In this document: piece after piece, positions 54,455 through 63,834 of the stretch
Layout of the letters: every line of letters starts with the position of its first letter
How positions within the stretch are numbered: position 1 is the first letter of the stretch
The notes under the pieces: model-generated
Told to the model about the DNA's origin: nothing
What the model saw: the letters and a program-made list of their open reading frames with translations, nothing else
The model's database searches: none
Program-made: the position numbers and the translations under genes
Source: Ralstonia wenshanensis
GTDB lineage: Bacteria > Pseudomonadota > Gammaproteobacteria > Burkholderiales > Burkholderiaceae
Reading direction: 5' to 3'
Assembly: GCF_021173085.1 (NCBI RefSeq)
Contig: NZ_CP076412.1
Location: 372,001-436,000, forward strand
DNA: 64,000 nucleotides

Positions 54455-55441
54455 ATGACATTCAAAGCGCTTCTCGCAGCCAAGACGGGCGATGCAATTT
54501 CTACCACCTTGGTCGACTTCGACGAAGTCGACATGATGCCGGGCAACGTCACTATCGCGATTGAATATTCGGCGGTGAATTATAAGGACGCGATGGCGAT
54601 CACTGGGCGCGCCCCGGTAATTCGCGAGCTTCCATTAGTTCCGGGCATCGACTTCTCGGGCATCGTCGAAGCATCGTCGGACACAAGATTCGCGGTGGGC
54701 GACCGCGTTGTCGCCAATGGCTGGGGTCTGAGTCAAACACATCACGGAGGTTTCGCGCAGAAGGCACGCGTCAGCGGCGACTGGCTGATCAAGCTGCCTG
54801 ACGTGTTTTCGACGCGAGATGCCATGGCCATCGGCACGGCTGGATACACCGCAATGCTGTCTGTGCTCGCACTCGAGCACATGGGGCTGAGGCCTGACAA
54901 AGGTGATGTGCTGGTGACTGGGGCAAGTGGTGGAGCTGGGTCCATCGCTATCGCTTTGCTGTCCAAGCTCGGCTATAAGGTGGTGGCCTCCACGGGGCGC
55001 CTGGAGGAGACCAAGTACCTATGGGAGCTAGGTGCTGCGGAAGTCATTGATCGCCGCACGCTGTCGGAGCCTGGCGCACCGATCGCCAAGGAACGCTGGG
55101 CCGGCGCGATCGACTCCGTGGGAAGCCACACACTGGCCAACGTGCTGGCGCAAACGCGCTACCGTGGCGCCGTGGCGGCCTTCGGGCTCGCGCAGGGTGC
55201 AGACTTACCCGCTTCCGTCCTCCCTTTCATCCTGCGCAACGTAGCCCTAGCAGGCATCGACTCGGTCAACACACCGCAGGACGTCAGGCTGCAGGCATGG
55301 GAACGCCTTGCCACCGATCTGGATCTGGGCAAACTTGCACACGCGACACAGGTGATCGGTTTGACCGAAGTGCCTGGCATCGCCAACTCGGTACTCCGAG
55401 GCCAGGTGCGAGGTCGCACCGTTGTCAATGTCAACGCATAA
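54455..55441 (+). CDS. MDR-family quinone/acrylyl-CoA reductase (AcuI/YhdH-like)
   Basis: 328 aa from the ATG at 54455, with AAGGAG 8 nt upstream; the ATG at 54449 is too close to it. A medium-chain reductase fold is shown by SAVNYKDAMAITGRAP and the Rossmann motif VTGASGGAGSIAI, with the YhdH-like LVPGIDFSGIVEAS. Zinc ligands of alcohol dehydrogenases are absent, as in quinone/acrylyl-CoA reductases. It reduces an enoyl bond with NADPH and follows SDR and OYE, suggesting ordered saturation and reduction steps. Confidence 0.9.
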   Translation: MTFKALLAAKTGDAISTTLVDFDEVDMMPGNVTIAIEYSAVNYKDAMAITGRAPVIRELPLVPGIDFSGIVEASSDTRFAVGDRVVANGWGLSQTHHGGFAQKARVSGDWLIKLPDVFSTRDAMAIGTAGYTAMLSVLALEHMGLRPDKGDVLVTGASGGAGSIAIALLSKLGYKVVASTGRLEETKYLWELGAAEVIDRRTLSEPGAPIAKERWAGAIDSVGSHTLANVLAQTRYRGAVAAFGLAQGADLPASVLPFILRNVALAGIDSVNTPQDVRLQAWERLATDLDLGKLAHATQVIGLTEVPGIANSVLRGQVRGRTVVNVNA

Positions 55442-55466
55442 AAAACGAAACGCAAAGGAGGCAATG

Positions 55467-56357
55467 ATGACCAAGCCCGATCCGGAAACCCAATCGGCAA
55501 TGGCCTATGCCGAAGCACCGAACAAGATTGTCAGGACAGAGAGAGGAGCATTCGCCTACCGAGAACTAGGCCCACACGGCGGAGTCCCTCTAATTCTGCT
55601 CAACCATTGGGGTGCAGTGCTGGACAACTTCGACCCTCGTATCGTAGATGGCTTGGCTCGCAAGCACCGCGTTATTGCCATTGACTACCGAGGGATTGGT
55701 CTATCTGGTGGCATCGCACCGGTAACCGTGGAAGAAATGGCCCGCGATACCATCGCACTGATCCGCACCATGGGTTTCGATCAGGTCGATCTGCTCGGCT
55801 TTTCGCTCGGCGGCTTCGTAGCGCAGGACGTGGCTCTAAAGGCACCAACTCTGGTGCGTAAACTCATCCTCACGGGAACCGGTCCCGCAGGTGGTCAGAG
55901 CATCGATCGTGTGGGTGCAATCTCTTGGCCACTGATACTTAAGGGCCTGCTGACGCTGCGCGATCCAAAGACTTATCTATTCTTTACCTCCACGGCCAAT
56001 GGCCGGCAGGCAGCAAAGGCGTTCTTGCAGCGACTGAAGGAACGCAAGAACAGTCGCGACAAGGGGCCGACACCTCGCGCTTTCCTCCGTCAACTCAAAG
56101 CGATCAAGGCCTGGGGCCAGCAGAAGCCGCAGAATCTTACCAGCCTGCCGATGCCTGTCCTGATCGCCAATGGCGATAACGACATCATGGTCCCTACTGC
56201 GCTAAGCCACGACATGGCTCGCCGCATTCCCAACGCGCAACTCATCATTTATCAAGACGCAGGGCACGGAGGCATCTTTCAGCACTACGCAGACTTCGTA
56301 CCCAAGGCATTGGAATTCCTCTCGCACAACGAGAGCAGCGCAGCAGCGCTGAAATGA
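55467..56357 (+). CDS. Alpha/beta hydrolase (paralogue 1)
   Basis: 296 aa from the ATG at 55467 (AAAGGAGG upstream), cytosolic. The alpha/beta-hydrolase triad is visible: nucleophile Ser in LGFSLGGFVAQ, an Asp in ANGDNDIM, and His in QDAGHGGIFQ. The strand RKLILTGTGPAGG is shared with the hydrolases at 57514 and 58499. The oxyanion segment LLNHWGAVLDNFDPRI is typical. It is the last gene of the plus-strand block and has a short C-terminal Ala-rich tail. Confidence 0.9.
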   Translation: MTKPDPETQSAMAYAEAPNKIVRTERGAFAYRELGPHGGVPLILLNHWGAVLDNFDPRIVDGLARKHRVIAIDYRGIGLSGGIAPVTVEEMARDTIALIRTMGFDQVDLLGFSLGGFVAQDVALKAPTLVRKLILTGTGPAGGQSIDRVGAISWPLILKGLLTLRDPKTYLFFTSTANGRQAAKAFLQRLKERKNSRDKGPTPRAFLRQLKAIKAWGQQKPQNLTSLPMPVLIANGDNDIMVPTALSHDMARRIPNAQLIIYQDAGHGGIFQHYADFVPKALEFLSHNESSAAALK

Positions 56358-57088
56358 CCGGCAGCGAACAATCGGCGCGGTGTTCCAATGATTTCGAGCT
56401 GCGTCGTGATATCCAGCGAGTCATCTCTTCATAACCGTTCCTCCGGGGAACCGACTTCTCATCGCCGGCTGCCTGATCGCAGGAAGTAGGTCCGAGCCCA
56501 GTCAACGCCGCGCAAGACCTAATGCTTAGGGTCAGCGAGAGGCGCTCTGGCGATCTTCCAAAACGACAGGCGGAAACTGAAGTGCAGGCGGACACCGGCT
56601 CAGGCAAAGTTGCCGGAGGATGCACCAGTTCGCGGTGACCACCGGTCTGGCGAAGCCCGCGCCGACACCAGTCGGCACCGGGCAGAGCCGCGGCAATTCA
56701 CGCATCGAACTGAATGACAAAACTCTGCAGCGAGACTGTTTGCGGAGATGCAAAGACGATCGGCGCCAACAGAAGAAGACCCCGGGCGATCGTCTGAGTC
56801 CCACTATCGCCCTTCGCTTTGATCGGCTGGCACCCTGCCTTCCATCACCCACTCGTGGATGGTCATCAACAGCCCAAGATCGAGTTCCTTTGAAGTTACA
56901 GCGCCGAAACGCCGGATCCACATTTCAAAGGCTTCCGCTTGTTTCGTCGAATACTGCAACCCGATAGCTTCAGATTTATTAAGCAAAATCCCCTCCAAGG
57001 CTTGTTGGCATTAAAAATTGGCGACCTATAAGACTCACAACCCAATAACGTGGAACCAATCTTTTTCGATGGCCAAATTTTTACATCA
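56358..57088. other. Low-GC stretch with no convincing gene
   Basis: About 730 bp of mixed composition between convergent blocks. On the minus strand a 64-codon frame (56804-56998, TTG start, no ribosome site; product ...GLQYSTKQAEAFEMWIRRFG...) looks partly protein-like and may be a truncated gene. Other frames lack start signals. The drop in GC towards 57.0-57.5 kb is clear. Confidence 0.4.
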
Positions 57089-57451
57089 TTATTGTTTCAA
57101 ATAATCAGCCAATCTTTGGAACCACATTACTTCAATAAAATCACCGGTGACGACGAGATCTTGCTGATGCAGCGCGGAGAGAAATGCCCCTTTCCCATCC
57201 TTAGCGGAAAGAACAGAGAATCCAGTTCTCCCATCTCTGAATGTCAACGTAAATTTCGGATTTTTCGCCAGCCCAGAAGCCGACTTTATTCCTCCATTCT
57301 TTACCATGAAGTACCGTCCGCTCCCCTGCATCGTTCGGATCTGAAATATCAAATCCTTCCCCTTTACGTGGCTCACGCAATCGGGATTGCTTTTTGCCGC
57401 CCGTTGTAATAGCTTTGCCAGAACCAACAGAACGATTTTGAACCTGAACAT
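57089..57451 (-). CDS. SCP2-like sterol/lipid carrier domain protein
   Basis: A 120-aa product whose first 15 residues are hydrophobic and which then shows the SCP2 pattern: CVSHVKGKDLIFQIRTMQGSGRYFMVKNGG, TLTFRDGRTGFSVLSAKDG, and LHQQDLVVTGDFIEVMWFQ. SCP2 domains bind sterols or acyl-CoAs in a hydrophobic cavity. It is the only such gene in the window and lies between two alpha/beta hydrolase genes. The local base composition is the lowest in the window. The start is not well supported by a ribosome site. Confidence 0.7.
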   Translation of the reverse strand: MFRFKIVLLVLAKLLQRAAKSNPDCVSHVKGKDLIFQIRTMQGSGRYFMVKNGGIKSASGLAKNPKFTLTFRDGRTGFSVLSAKDGKGAFLSALHQQDLVVTGDFIEVMWFQRLADYLKQ

Positions 57452-57513
57452 GATCTTATCTTAAGCGTCTCATCAAAAAATTTAAGCGAGCGAAATCGAC
57501 TACTCAGTCAAAT

Positions 57514-58359
57514 CTACTCGTTCAGGAATTGTGTGGCGTGCATCAAGAAGCGCGACGGATACTGGAACTGAGCTGCGTGACCTGCGTCTGGATAGATGAA
57601 CAATTGGGCGTTTGGAATGTTCTGCGCCATGTGCCAGGAGTTGATTGTCGGAACCATGATGTCATTCACGCCATTAAGAATGAATGTTGGCTGCTTGATC
57701 TCCCGCAAATGCACAAAAGGATCTTCGGGATCGAGCTTCGGCAAGTAATACATGTTTGCCTCAAGCTGAGCCTGCGTGACCTCTGGTGAACTAGGCGGAT
57801 CTTGATCAACGCGCTCATGCCTACGCTTCCAGAAGTCGAGCCCAGCTTGTTTCGCCGCTTCTGACCGACCGAAGAATAGAAACAAGAAGTCCTCCACGGT
57901 GGGTACCGGACGCGGCGCCGCATCCATCACACCTGGGTCCATGTCAGGATTGCCTCCACGTGGCCCCGTCCCAAGAAGCATCAGCTTTCGCACCAGGCTA
58001 GGATGGCGTCGCGTCAGATCTTGAGCCTGAAAGCCGCCCAGCGAGAATCCTAGGACGTCAACTTTGCGAAGACCGAGCGCACGTATAACGGCGGCCGCAT
58101 CATCTGCCATATCCTCAATTCTGGTGCGTGGCTTTCCAGAAGACGAAGCTATGCCGCGCCCGTTGTACAGGATCACCTCGCGCCCTGCGGCCAAGCCGTC
58201 CGTCATGAGTGGATCCCAATGATCCATTCCACCGCGGAAGTGTTGGAGGAAGAACAATGGCGGCTCACCAGTCGTACTGTTACCCCAACGGCGGTAGGCA
58301 AATCTGTTGCCATCGACTTCCACGTAATGCGTCGGGGCAGTGAGGTGGGTATAAGTCAT
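57514..58359 (-). CDS. Alpha/beta hydrolase (paralogue 2)
   Basis: A 281-aa cytosolic hydrolase with the nucleophile Ser in LGFSLGGFQAQ, an Asp in NGVNDIMVP, and the catalytic His in YPDAGHAAQFQ. It starts MTYTHLTAPTHYVEVDG. The RKLMLLGTGPRGG strand marks it as a paralogue of the hydrolases at 55467 and 58499. The oxyanion part LQHFRGGMDHWDPL differs from the other two (HWGAVLDN, THLAAVLDN). It is 62 bp from the SCP2-like gene. Confidence 0.9.
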   Translation of the reverse strand: MTYTHLTAPTHYVEVDGNRFAYRRWGNSTTGEPPLFFLQHFRGGMDHWDPLMTDGLAAGREVILYNGRGIASSSGKPRTRIEDMADDAAAVIRALGLRKVDVLGFSLGGFQAQDLTRRHPSLVRKLMLLGTGPRGGNPDMDPGVMDAAPRPVPTVEDFLFLFFGRSEAAKQAGLDFWKRRHERVDQDPPSSPEVTQAQLEANMYYLPKLDPEDPFVHLREIKQPTFILNGVNDIMVPTINSWHMAQNIPNAQLFIYPDAGHAAQFQYPSRFLMHATQFLNE

Positions 58360-58498
58360 GTCGGTCTTCCGGTATGAAGGGGAAAGAGTCGCACTGGATG
58401 AGGAAGTCAGGCGACAAATCCCATTCTTAAATTAACTTGATCCCCCTTTTTGCGGGCTCAGTAATGATTTGCACGCGAAAGGGAAGTTGAACTTCAGG

Positions 58499-59464
58499 CT
58501 ATCGAGCAAGGAATTCCAGCGCCTTAGGAACAAATTCCGTGTAGTACTGAAAGATCCCACCGTGGCCAGCATCGGGATAGATGATGAGGCTGCTGTTAGG
58601 CAGACGCCGCGCCAGGTCTTCTGAATTCTTAGTTGGAACCATGCGATCGTTATCGCCGTTAACGATGAGCACCGGATTTTTGACAACTGATAGATCCTCT
58701 GGCTCCTTCAATCCCCAGACACGCAGCGCTTCCAACTGCGTCAAGAACGCAGATGTGGCGATCTCCTTGTCGCGATTTTCCGAGCGCTCCTTCAAACGCT
58801 CCAGGAATGCCTTGCCGGCCTCAATACCGTTCGGCGTGCGGGTGAAGAACAAATACTGCTTTGGATCCTGGCGGGTGAGAGCACCACGAAGAACGTCATA
58901 AAACGTTACGCCGGATACCGTGCTGATACCTTCACCGCCAGCGGGACCCGTGCCGGCGAGAATCATCTTGCGGACGAGTTGCGGATCTTTGAGCACGATT
59001 TCCTGCGCGATCATTCCGCCCATCGAAAAGCCCAACAGGTCGACCTGCTTGAACCCCATAGCTTTGATGAAAGCGATTGCGTCATCAGCCATGTCCTCGA
59101 TCGAACTCGGCGTTGAACCGCTGGACGCACCGATGCCTCGATTGTCGAACGTAACAATATGGTGTTCGGCCGCGAAACCATCCACGACACGTGGGTCCCA
59201 GTTGTCGAGTACGGCCGCCAGGTGCGTAAGGAACACCACCGGCGTGCCGCCATGATTTTTTCCCAACTCTCGGTATGCGAAGTCGACTCCGCCAACCTTG
59301 ATGGTTTGCGTTGGCACGTTCTTCCAGGTGACCGCCTGCTCTGGCTCCGCTGGAGAGGCCATCTTCGGACCGTCCGGCGGAGCGTCGGCTGCCGCTCCCG
59401 TCGTTGAAATAAGCGTTGCTGCCAAGGCGAATCCGAGCAGACTTGTCTTCAGTAGGTGATGCAT
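58499..59464 (-). CDS. Secreted alpha/beta hydrolase (paralogue 3)
   Basis: A 321-aa hydrolase with a clear signal peptide (SLLGFALAATLISTTGAAADAP), so this copy works in the periplasm or outside. The triad is LGFSMGGMIAQ (Ser), NGDNDRMVP (Asp) and YPDAGHGGIFQ (His). The strand RKMILAGTGPAGGE matches the two cytosolic paralogues. It may release an acyl or ester group before uptake. It is transcribed in the same direction as paralogue 2, 139 bp away. Confidence 0.9.
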   Translation of the reverse strand: MHHLLKTSLLGFALAATLISTTGAAADAPPDGPKMASPAEPEQAVTWKNVPTQTIKVGGVDFAYRELGKNHGGTPVVFLTHLAAVLDNWDPRVVDGFAAEHHIVTFDNRGIGASSGSTPSSIEDMADDAIAFIKAMGFKQVDLLGFSMGGMIAQEIVLKDPQLVRKMILAGTGPAGGEGISTVSGVTFYDVLRGALTRQDPKQYLFFTRTPNGIEAGKAFLERLKERSENRDKEIATSAFLTQLEALRVWGLKEPEDLSVVKNPVLIVNGDNDRMVPTKNSEDLARRLPNSSLIIYPDAGHGGIFQYYTEFVPKALEFLAR

Positions 59465-59622
59465 GGCTTTGATTCCAGGTTAGGTAATTGCCAAAGGAGT
59501 GTTTTGTGGCCTCCGCCACTCGGAACTCCCGACAAAAAAATTCAGCACTTGCGATAAAGTTCTTGCTTTTGCCCGCGCTGCGTGGCCGGCATAGCGAGCA
59601 TCAAAAGGAAAAGGGGCGGCAA

Positions 59623-60885
59623 TCAAGCTCTCATGCGCTTGGTACGGTAGTTTCCCCAGCTGCTATTCACCAAACTTTTGAGAAATGCCATTAGGGCACT
59701 TTCGTTCGGGCGAGGGTTACCCCCCTCCGCGATACGCTTCAGTTGGCGCGTATACCAAAGGACCTCCATAATTCCCATGCGATCCACCGGCTTGATGCCA
59801 GTCTTGATGGGCCGCACGCGCTGCGAGCTGTCGCGTCCGTTTAGCAAAGCAGCCGGCGCATCAGGATCAATTGCCAATAGGCGAGCGACGCCAACGATGT
59901 CGAGTGCGCCTGAACTGAGCGCGGCGTTCATGCCCTCGGCCGTGCGAAAGCCCCCGGTCACCATCAGCGGCACTTGGACCTCAGCTCTGACCTTTTCTGC
60001 AAACTCCAAGAAGTACGCTTCGCGTGCCACCGTCGAAACTTTTTGCGGCTTTTGGAAGGCACCGCTCATGGCTGGCGCCTCATAAGTGCCACCGGAGATC
60101 TCGATCAAGTCAATGCCAGCCTCTACGAGCGCGCGGATAGTAGCCATCGACTCCTCTTCGGTGAAGCCGCCGCGTTGAAAGTCTGCTGAATTGAGTTTGA
60201 TCCCAACCGGGAAATCTGCCCCGACTTGGCGACGGATCTCCGAGTAGACGGCCATTACAAAGCGGCGACGTTTCTCGGGGGTACCACCCCATTCGTCAGT
60301 GCGATGATTGTGATGAGGGGATAGGAACTGACTAATGAGGTATCCATGGGCGCCATGAATCTGCACGCCGCTGAAGCCCGCCTTCTTGCAGATGGCAGCA
60401 CTGCGCCCGAAACGCCTGATGATGTCGTCGATTTCCGTGGTTGTGGCTTCTCGCGGCGTTTCAAAAAACGCTGCCATGTCTTCACGGAATGGGATAGCCG
60501 ATGGCGATAGATTGCTTGCGTTCAGCCCCTTGGGGGACTGCTTTCCGGGATGGTTCAGTTGCACCCAGACAGCCGCACCCTGATCGGTAGCCGCGCGGGC
60601 CCATTGCTGCAGGATGAGCAGGTCGGTTTCATCTTCGATGACTACGTTGCCGGGTTCGCCCAGCGCCCGGCGATCGATCATCACGTTACCGGTCAGAAGT
60701 AGACCAAGGCCCGATGCAGCCCAACGCCGGTATAACTCCGCGAGCTTAGGCGTGGCATGGTTGTCGTACGTCCCCAGCGTTTCGCTCATGGAGGATTTGG
60801 CGAGACGGTTACGAACGATGCTGCCATTAGGCAAGCGTAAGGGCTGGTTCAACAGACTGGCGTTAGATGTGGATTGGCTGGACAT
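59623..60885 (-). CDS. NADH:flavin oxidoreductase (OYE family, second)
   Basis: 420 aa from the ATG at 60885, which lies within the end of the GMC gene (23-bp overlap). The OYE-type TIM barrel shows GVQIHGAHGYLISQFLSPHHNHRTDEWGG and VMVTGGFRTAEGM, with a His-Asn-free HGAHGY variant of the usual HxxN (a feature of the larger NADH:flavin oxidoreductase subfamily). It lacks the C-terminal 4Fe-4S extension of DCR-type enzymes. It is coupled to the GMC oxidoreductase and probably acts on its product. Confidence 0.9.
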   Translation of the reverse strand: MSSQSTSNASLLNQPLRLPNGSIVRNRLAKSSMSETLGTYDNHATPKLAELYRRWAASGLGLLLTGNVMIDRRALGEPGNVVIEDETDLLILQQWARAATDQGAAVWVQLNHPGKQSPKGLNASNLSPSAIPFREDMAAFFETPREATTTEIDDIIRRFGRSAAICKKAGFSGVQIHGAHGYLISQFLSPHHNHRTDEWGGTPEKRRRFVMAVYSEIRRQVGADFPVGIKLNSADFQRGGFTEEESMATIRALVEAGIDLIEISGGTYEAPAMSGAFQKPQKVSTVAREAYFLEFAEKVRAEVQVPLMVTGGFRTAEGMNAALSSGALDIVGVARLLAIDPDAPAALLNGRDSSQRVRPIKTGIKPVDRMGIMEVLWYTRQLKRIAEGGNPRPNESALMAFLKSLVNSSWGNYRTKRMRA

Positions 60886-62515
60886 GAGGAGTACTCGAGA
60901 AGGTGCGGGCTGCGGGTGTTTTCGGTGCAACGTGGGACATTGCATGTTCGGTCAGCGCGGTGATGGTCAAACTCGGGTTCACGCCGAGATTGGCGCTCAG
61001 CATCGAGCCATCACAGATCAACATGTTTTGATAACCAAAGACGCGGTTTTGAGCATCCATCACACCGCGCTCCGGAGAGTTCGCCATTGCGCAGCCCCCC
61101 ATGCAATGGGCTGTCGTAGGAATGTTGAACAGAATCTCGGTTAGGAACGCCGTAGGGATGCCGCCCAGTGCCTTTGCCCCCTTTTCAACAAACGCATTTG
61201 CCTCGGGGATAAAGGTGGGAATCGGGTTACCGCTGGTACATAACTGCTTTGCAAACGGCCAATACCAGCGGCGCTTGAATTGCATGTTGATGAACGCATC
61301 AACTGTCTGCATCACTACAAACAGGACGGTTTGCCGAGCGAACCCTATGGGGTTGTGCACGCGGATCGCTTGGACAGGATGCTTCGCAAGAGTCCACAGC
61401 CACGCGAAAATTCGCGTCCATCCTGCACGTCCGCCGCACAACAAGGTCATCATGAGGCCGGTGGCGTCCGAGCCTTCCGGATAACGCACTGCTCCTATGT
61501 GCGTTCGCTCGTTGATGTAGACTCCTGCACCACCAGCTACGCCATGTGACATGCTCTTGTCTTTTGCTGGAAAGCGCACGCCGACGAGCGATTCGGCATT
61601 GGTACGCACGCGCTTGCCGAGGTCGTCGCTAATGCGCGGCAACGAGCCTCGTTGTTTCAGACGAAACAACAGTTCCATCGTGCCCAACGAGGAGGCCGCG
61701 AACACCACACCCCGGCAGCGGAAGCTGCGCCGCTGCCTGTTAAACCAAGCGGTGGAGCGCTCGGTAAAAATCTCGTAGCCTTCGCTGCCGTCTTCCTTTC
61801 CGTTGAGCGGGCGCACGTCCACCACCTTGGTTTCGGCAAAGACTTGAGCACCACGCTTTTCCGCGAAATAGAGATAATTCTTGTCGAGCGTGTTCTTGGC
61901 GTTGTGCTTGCAACCCACCATGCAACCGCCGCATCCAACGCAAGTCCCTCGCTCGGGACCATCGCCATCAAAATACGGATCAGGGTAGGTTTTGCCGCCG
62001 GGCTCTCCATTTGGCGCGAAGAACGTTGCGACGCGGCCGCTGTGAAAGGTGTTGGCTACACCGTGAAGCTCGGCCATTTTCTTGAGTCGCAGGTCGGCCT
62101 CGCCCAAAAGCTTGTTTTCGGTCACGCCCAACATCCGCTCCGCCATGGCGTAGTACCGTGGCATGATGTTTTTCCAGTCTTGCAAGTCGGCCCAGGAACC
62201 TTCATCCCAAACTTTGTCAGGGGGAATTAGCAGCGCGTTGGCATAGGTAATAGATCCCCCGCCAACCGCTTTGCCGCTTAAGACCATGACGTGGCGAAAC
62301 AACCGCATGTTGTAGAAGCCGTGCATTTTCATGCCCGGCAACCACATCCACCGTCGTGCGTCCCAGTTGCTCTCGGGAAAGTCTTTGGCCTCCCAACGCT
62401 TTCCCATCTCCATAACACCCACTGAATAGCCCTTTTCGGTTAGGCGGCAGGCAGACACGCTGCCACCGAAGCCGGAGCCAATCACGATGTAGTCGAAGTC
62501 ATAGGAAATGCTCAT
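60863..62515 (-). CDS. GMC oxidoreductase, cholesterol-oxidase-like
   Basis: 550 aa from the ATG at 62515 (a TTG at 62593 is an alternative). The FAD-binding motif IVIGSGFGGSVSACRLTEKG is at the N-terminus, VLSGKAVGGGSITYANALL follows, and a cysteine-rich CVGCGGCMVGCKHNAKNTL and TAHCMGGCAM are present. The C-terminal SLTITALTEHAMSHV gives the GMC signature end. This type oxidises alcohols of sterols or other hydroxylated lipids. The TetR operator at 62909-62924 lies upstream. It heads the minus-strand block. Confidence 0.93.
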   Translation of the reverse strand: MSISYDFDYIVIGSGFGGSVSACRLTEKGYSVGVMEMGKRWEAKDFPESNWDARRWMWLPGMKMHGFYNMRLFRHVMVLSGKAVGGGSITYANALLIPPDKVWDEGSWADLQDWKNIMPRYYAMAERMLGVTENKLLGEADLRLKKMAELHGVANTFHSGRVATFFAPNGEPGGKTYPDPYFDGDGPERGTCVGCGGCMVGCKHNAKNTLDKNYLYFAEKRGAQVFAETKVVDVRPLNGKEDGSEGYEIFTERSTAWFNRQRRSFRCRGVVFAASSLGTMELLFRLKQRGSLPRISDDLGKRVRTNAESLVGVRFPAKDKSMSHGVAGGAGVYINERTHIGAVRYPEGSDATGLMMTLLCGGRAGWTRIFAWLWTLAKHPVQAIRVHNPIGFARQTVLFVVMQTVDAFINMQFKRRWYWPFAKQLCTSGNPIPTFIPEANAFVEKGAKALGGIPTAFLTEILFNIPTTAHCMGGCAMANSPERGVMDAQNRVFGYQNMLICDGSMLSANLGVNPSLTITALTEHAMSHVAPKTPAARTFSSTPHVQPIHI

Positions 62516-62963
62516 AGCCTGCACCTTGAGCTCAGGCTTGCGGCGCGACCAGAGCGTGCTCTGGGGCTCCTGAAATTCATGATTTGTCTCCAATTTATGG
62601 TTTATTCGTTCCGACTAGACGAGCCGAACTCGCAGCTAAGGTCAGACGGCGCTGCGACGGCCAGGCTCCTTCCTGACCGACACCGGCAGCAATCCAGATC
62701 CAGATTCGATTGCCACCAAGTTTGCGAAAACGGCTGGTCCCGTGTTCAACGCGGGACGATACGAGACCGAGGGGCAGTACATGGACTGATCACGACTAGA
62801 CTTCGCTAGAGACGCGTGGTCTGGACATCGACAAGAAGGTCATCTGCTCACCACTGCGGCGTTCCCAATCTTCAAGTCCGCCTCCAAAGTCGCTGGCGCA
62901 GCCAAAATTATGATGTACATCATATTTTGGCGCGCCCCGAAAAAATTGCGAAGCGCTGGCGCC
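62516..62963. promoter_or_regulatory. Promoter region of the GMC operon with a TetR-type palindrome
   Basis: A perfect 16-bp palindrome TATGATGTACATCATA lies at 62909-62924 (core ATGATGTACATCAT), between the TetR stop (62964) and the GMC start. No protein gene is visible in the stretch. The palindrome is the same operator type as at 52214 and 63589. Confidence 0.65.
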
Positions 62964-63569
62964 CTACCGAGGAGCCGAGCGTGCCTGTGTCGGCGTGTCG
63001 TAGAGCTGAATCAATGAGTCTCGAGCCGCCGCCAAAAGTGCACGCCCTTTGGAGTTATCCCCCAACGTGCGCGCGAGTTGCAATGCACCAATGAGCGATC
63101 CAGCCACCATACTTGCCGCCTCACGATGCGATGCTGCAAGCGTGGAGCGCACCACAGAAATAAGCTGCTGTACATGCAAAACTGAGGCCTGCCGCACGGA
63201 TCCCGATTGCCGTGGCATCTCCGTCGCGAGCGCGGCAACGGGGCAACCGCCATCCAGTGAGCTCAAAAACCGATCCGCCAAATACACCTCGACTAGGCAG
63301 CGAAACCCGCTAATCTCCGGGCCAGCCCATTGCCGAGTTACAAGCGCGGCCTCAACGGCGATGTCGCGACTGGCACGCTCGAGCGCTTCCACAAAGAGTG
63401 CGTCTCGCGACTTGAAGTGCGCGTAGAAACCGCCGTGCGTCAGCCCGGCCTGATTCATCACCTCAGCAACTCCGAACCCCTCGTAGCCTCGGCTGCGAAT
63501 AACTCGCGCAGCTGCATCGAGGATGCGCTGATGTGTCTCTTCCTTGCGTCGGCTTCGGCAGCGGTTCAT
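62964..63569 (-). CDS. TetR-family regulator
   Basis: A 201-aa protein starting MNRCRSRRKEETHQRILDAA. The helix-turn-helix FGVAEVMNQAGLTHGGFYAHFKSRDALF is nearly the same as in the two other TetR genes. The C-terminal ligand domain is Ala/Leu-rich, with Trp in RQWAGPEI. A 28-bp tandem operator lies 20-47 bp upstream of its start. It likely controls itself and the GMC operon. Confidence 0.92.
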   Translation of the reverse strand: MNRCRSRRKEETHQRILDAAARVIRSRGYEGFGVAEVMNQAGLTHGGFYAHFKSRDALFVEALERASRDIAVEAALVTRQWAGPEISGFRCLVEVYLADRFLSSLDGGCPVAALATEMPRQSGSVRQASVLHVQQLISVVRSTLAASHREAASMVAGSLIGALQLARTLGDNSKGRALLAAARDSLIQLYDTPTQARSAPR

Positions 63570-63588
63570 TAATCACTGACTCACAAAT

Positions 63589-63616
63589 ATGAGGACCATC
63601 ATATGATGAGCGTCAT
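63589..63616. promoter_or_regulatory. Tandem TetR operator upstream of the second TetR gene
   Basis: Two adjacent 14-bp sites, ATGAGGACCATCAT (63589-63602) and ATGATGAGCGTCAT (63603-63616), each one mismatch from ATGATG-nn-CATCAT. The join forms a perfect CATCATATGATG at 63597-63608. Confidence 0.7.
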
Positions 63617-63834
63617 GGAGGGTCAAGGGAAATTTAGAAGATGTCGCCGGTCGACCACGATAACAGCCGGAGACTTCACACCGTAGCTGACACTCCTAGC
63701 ACCGCTCATATTGGTGGGCGCCTCCCCGGTGCGCCGCATGTGACGCTCCTGGGACGGCGGAGCTTGCCGATCAGCCCTCTCCGAATGTTGTGGCGGGACG
63801 AAACCTCAACTTGCACTTCGGGGCGCATTGGAAT

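Noticed and set aside
59546-59570. TTGCGATAA near 59550 as a second dif-like site
   Set aside because: Only one arm matches; the 6-bp spacer is not followed by a TTATCG-type arm, so it is probably chance.
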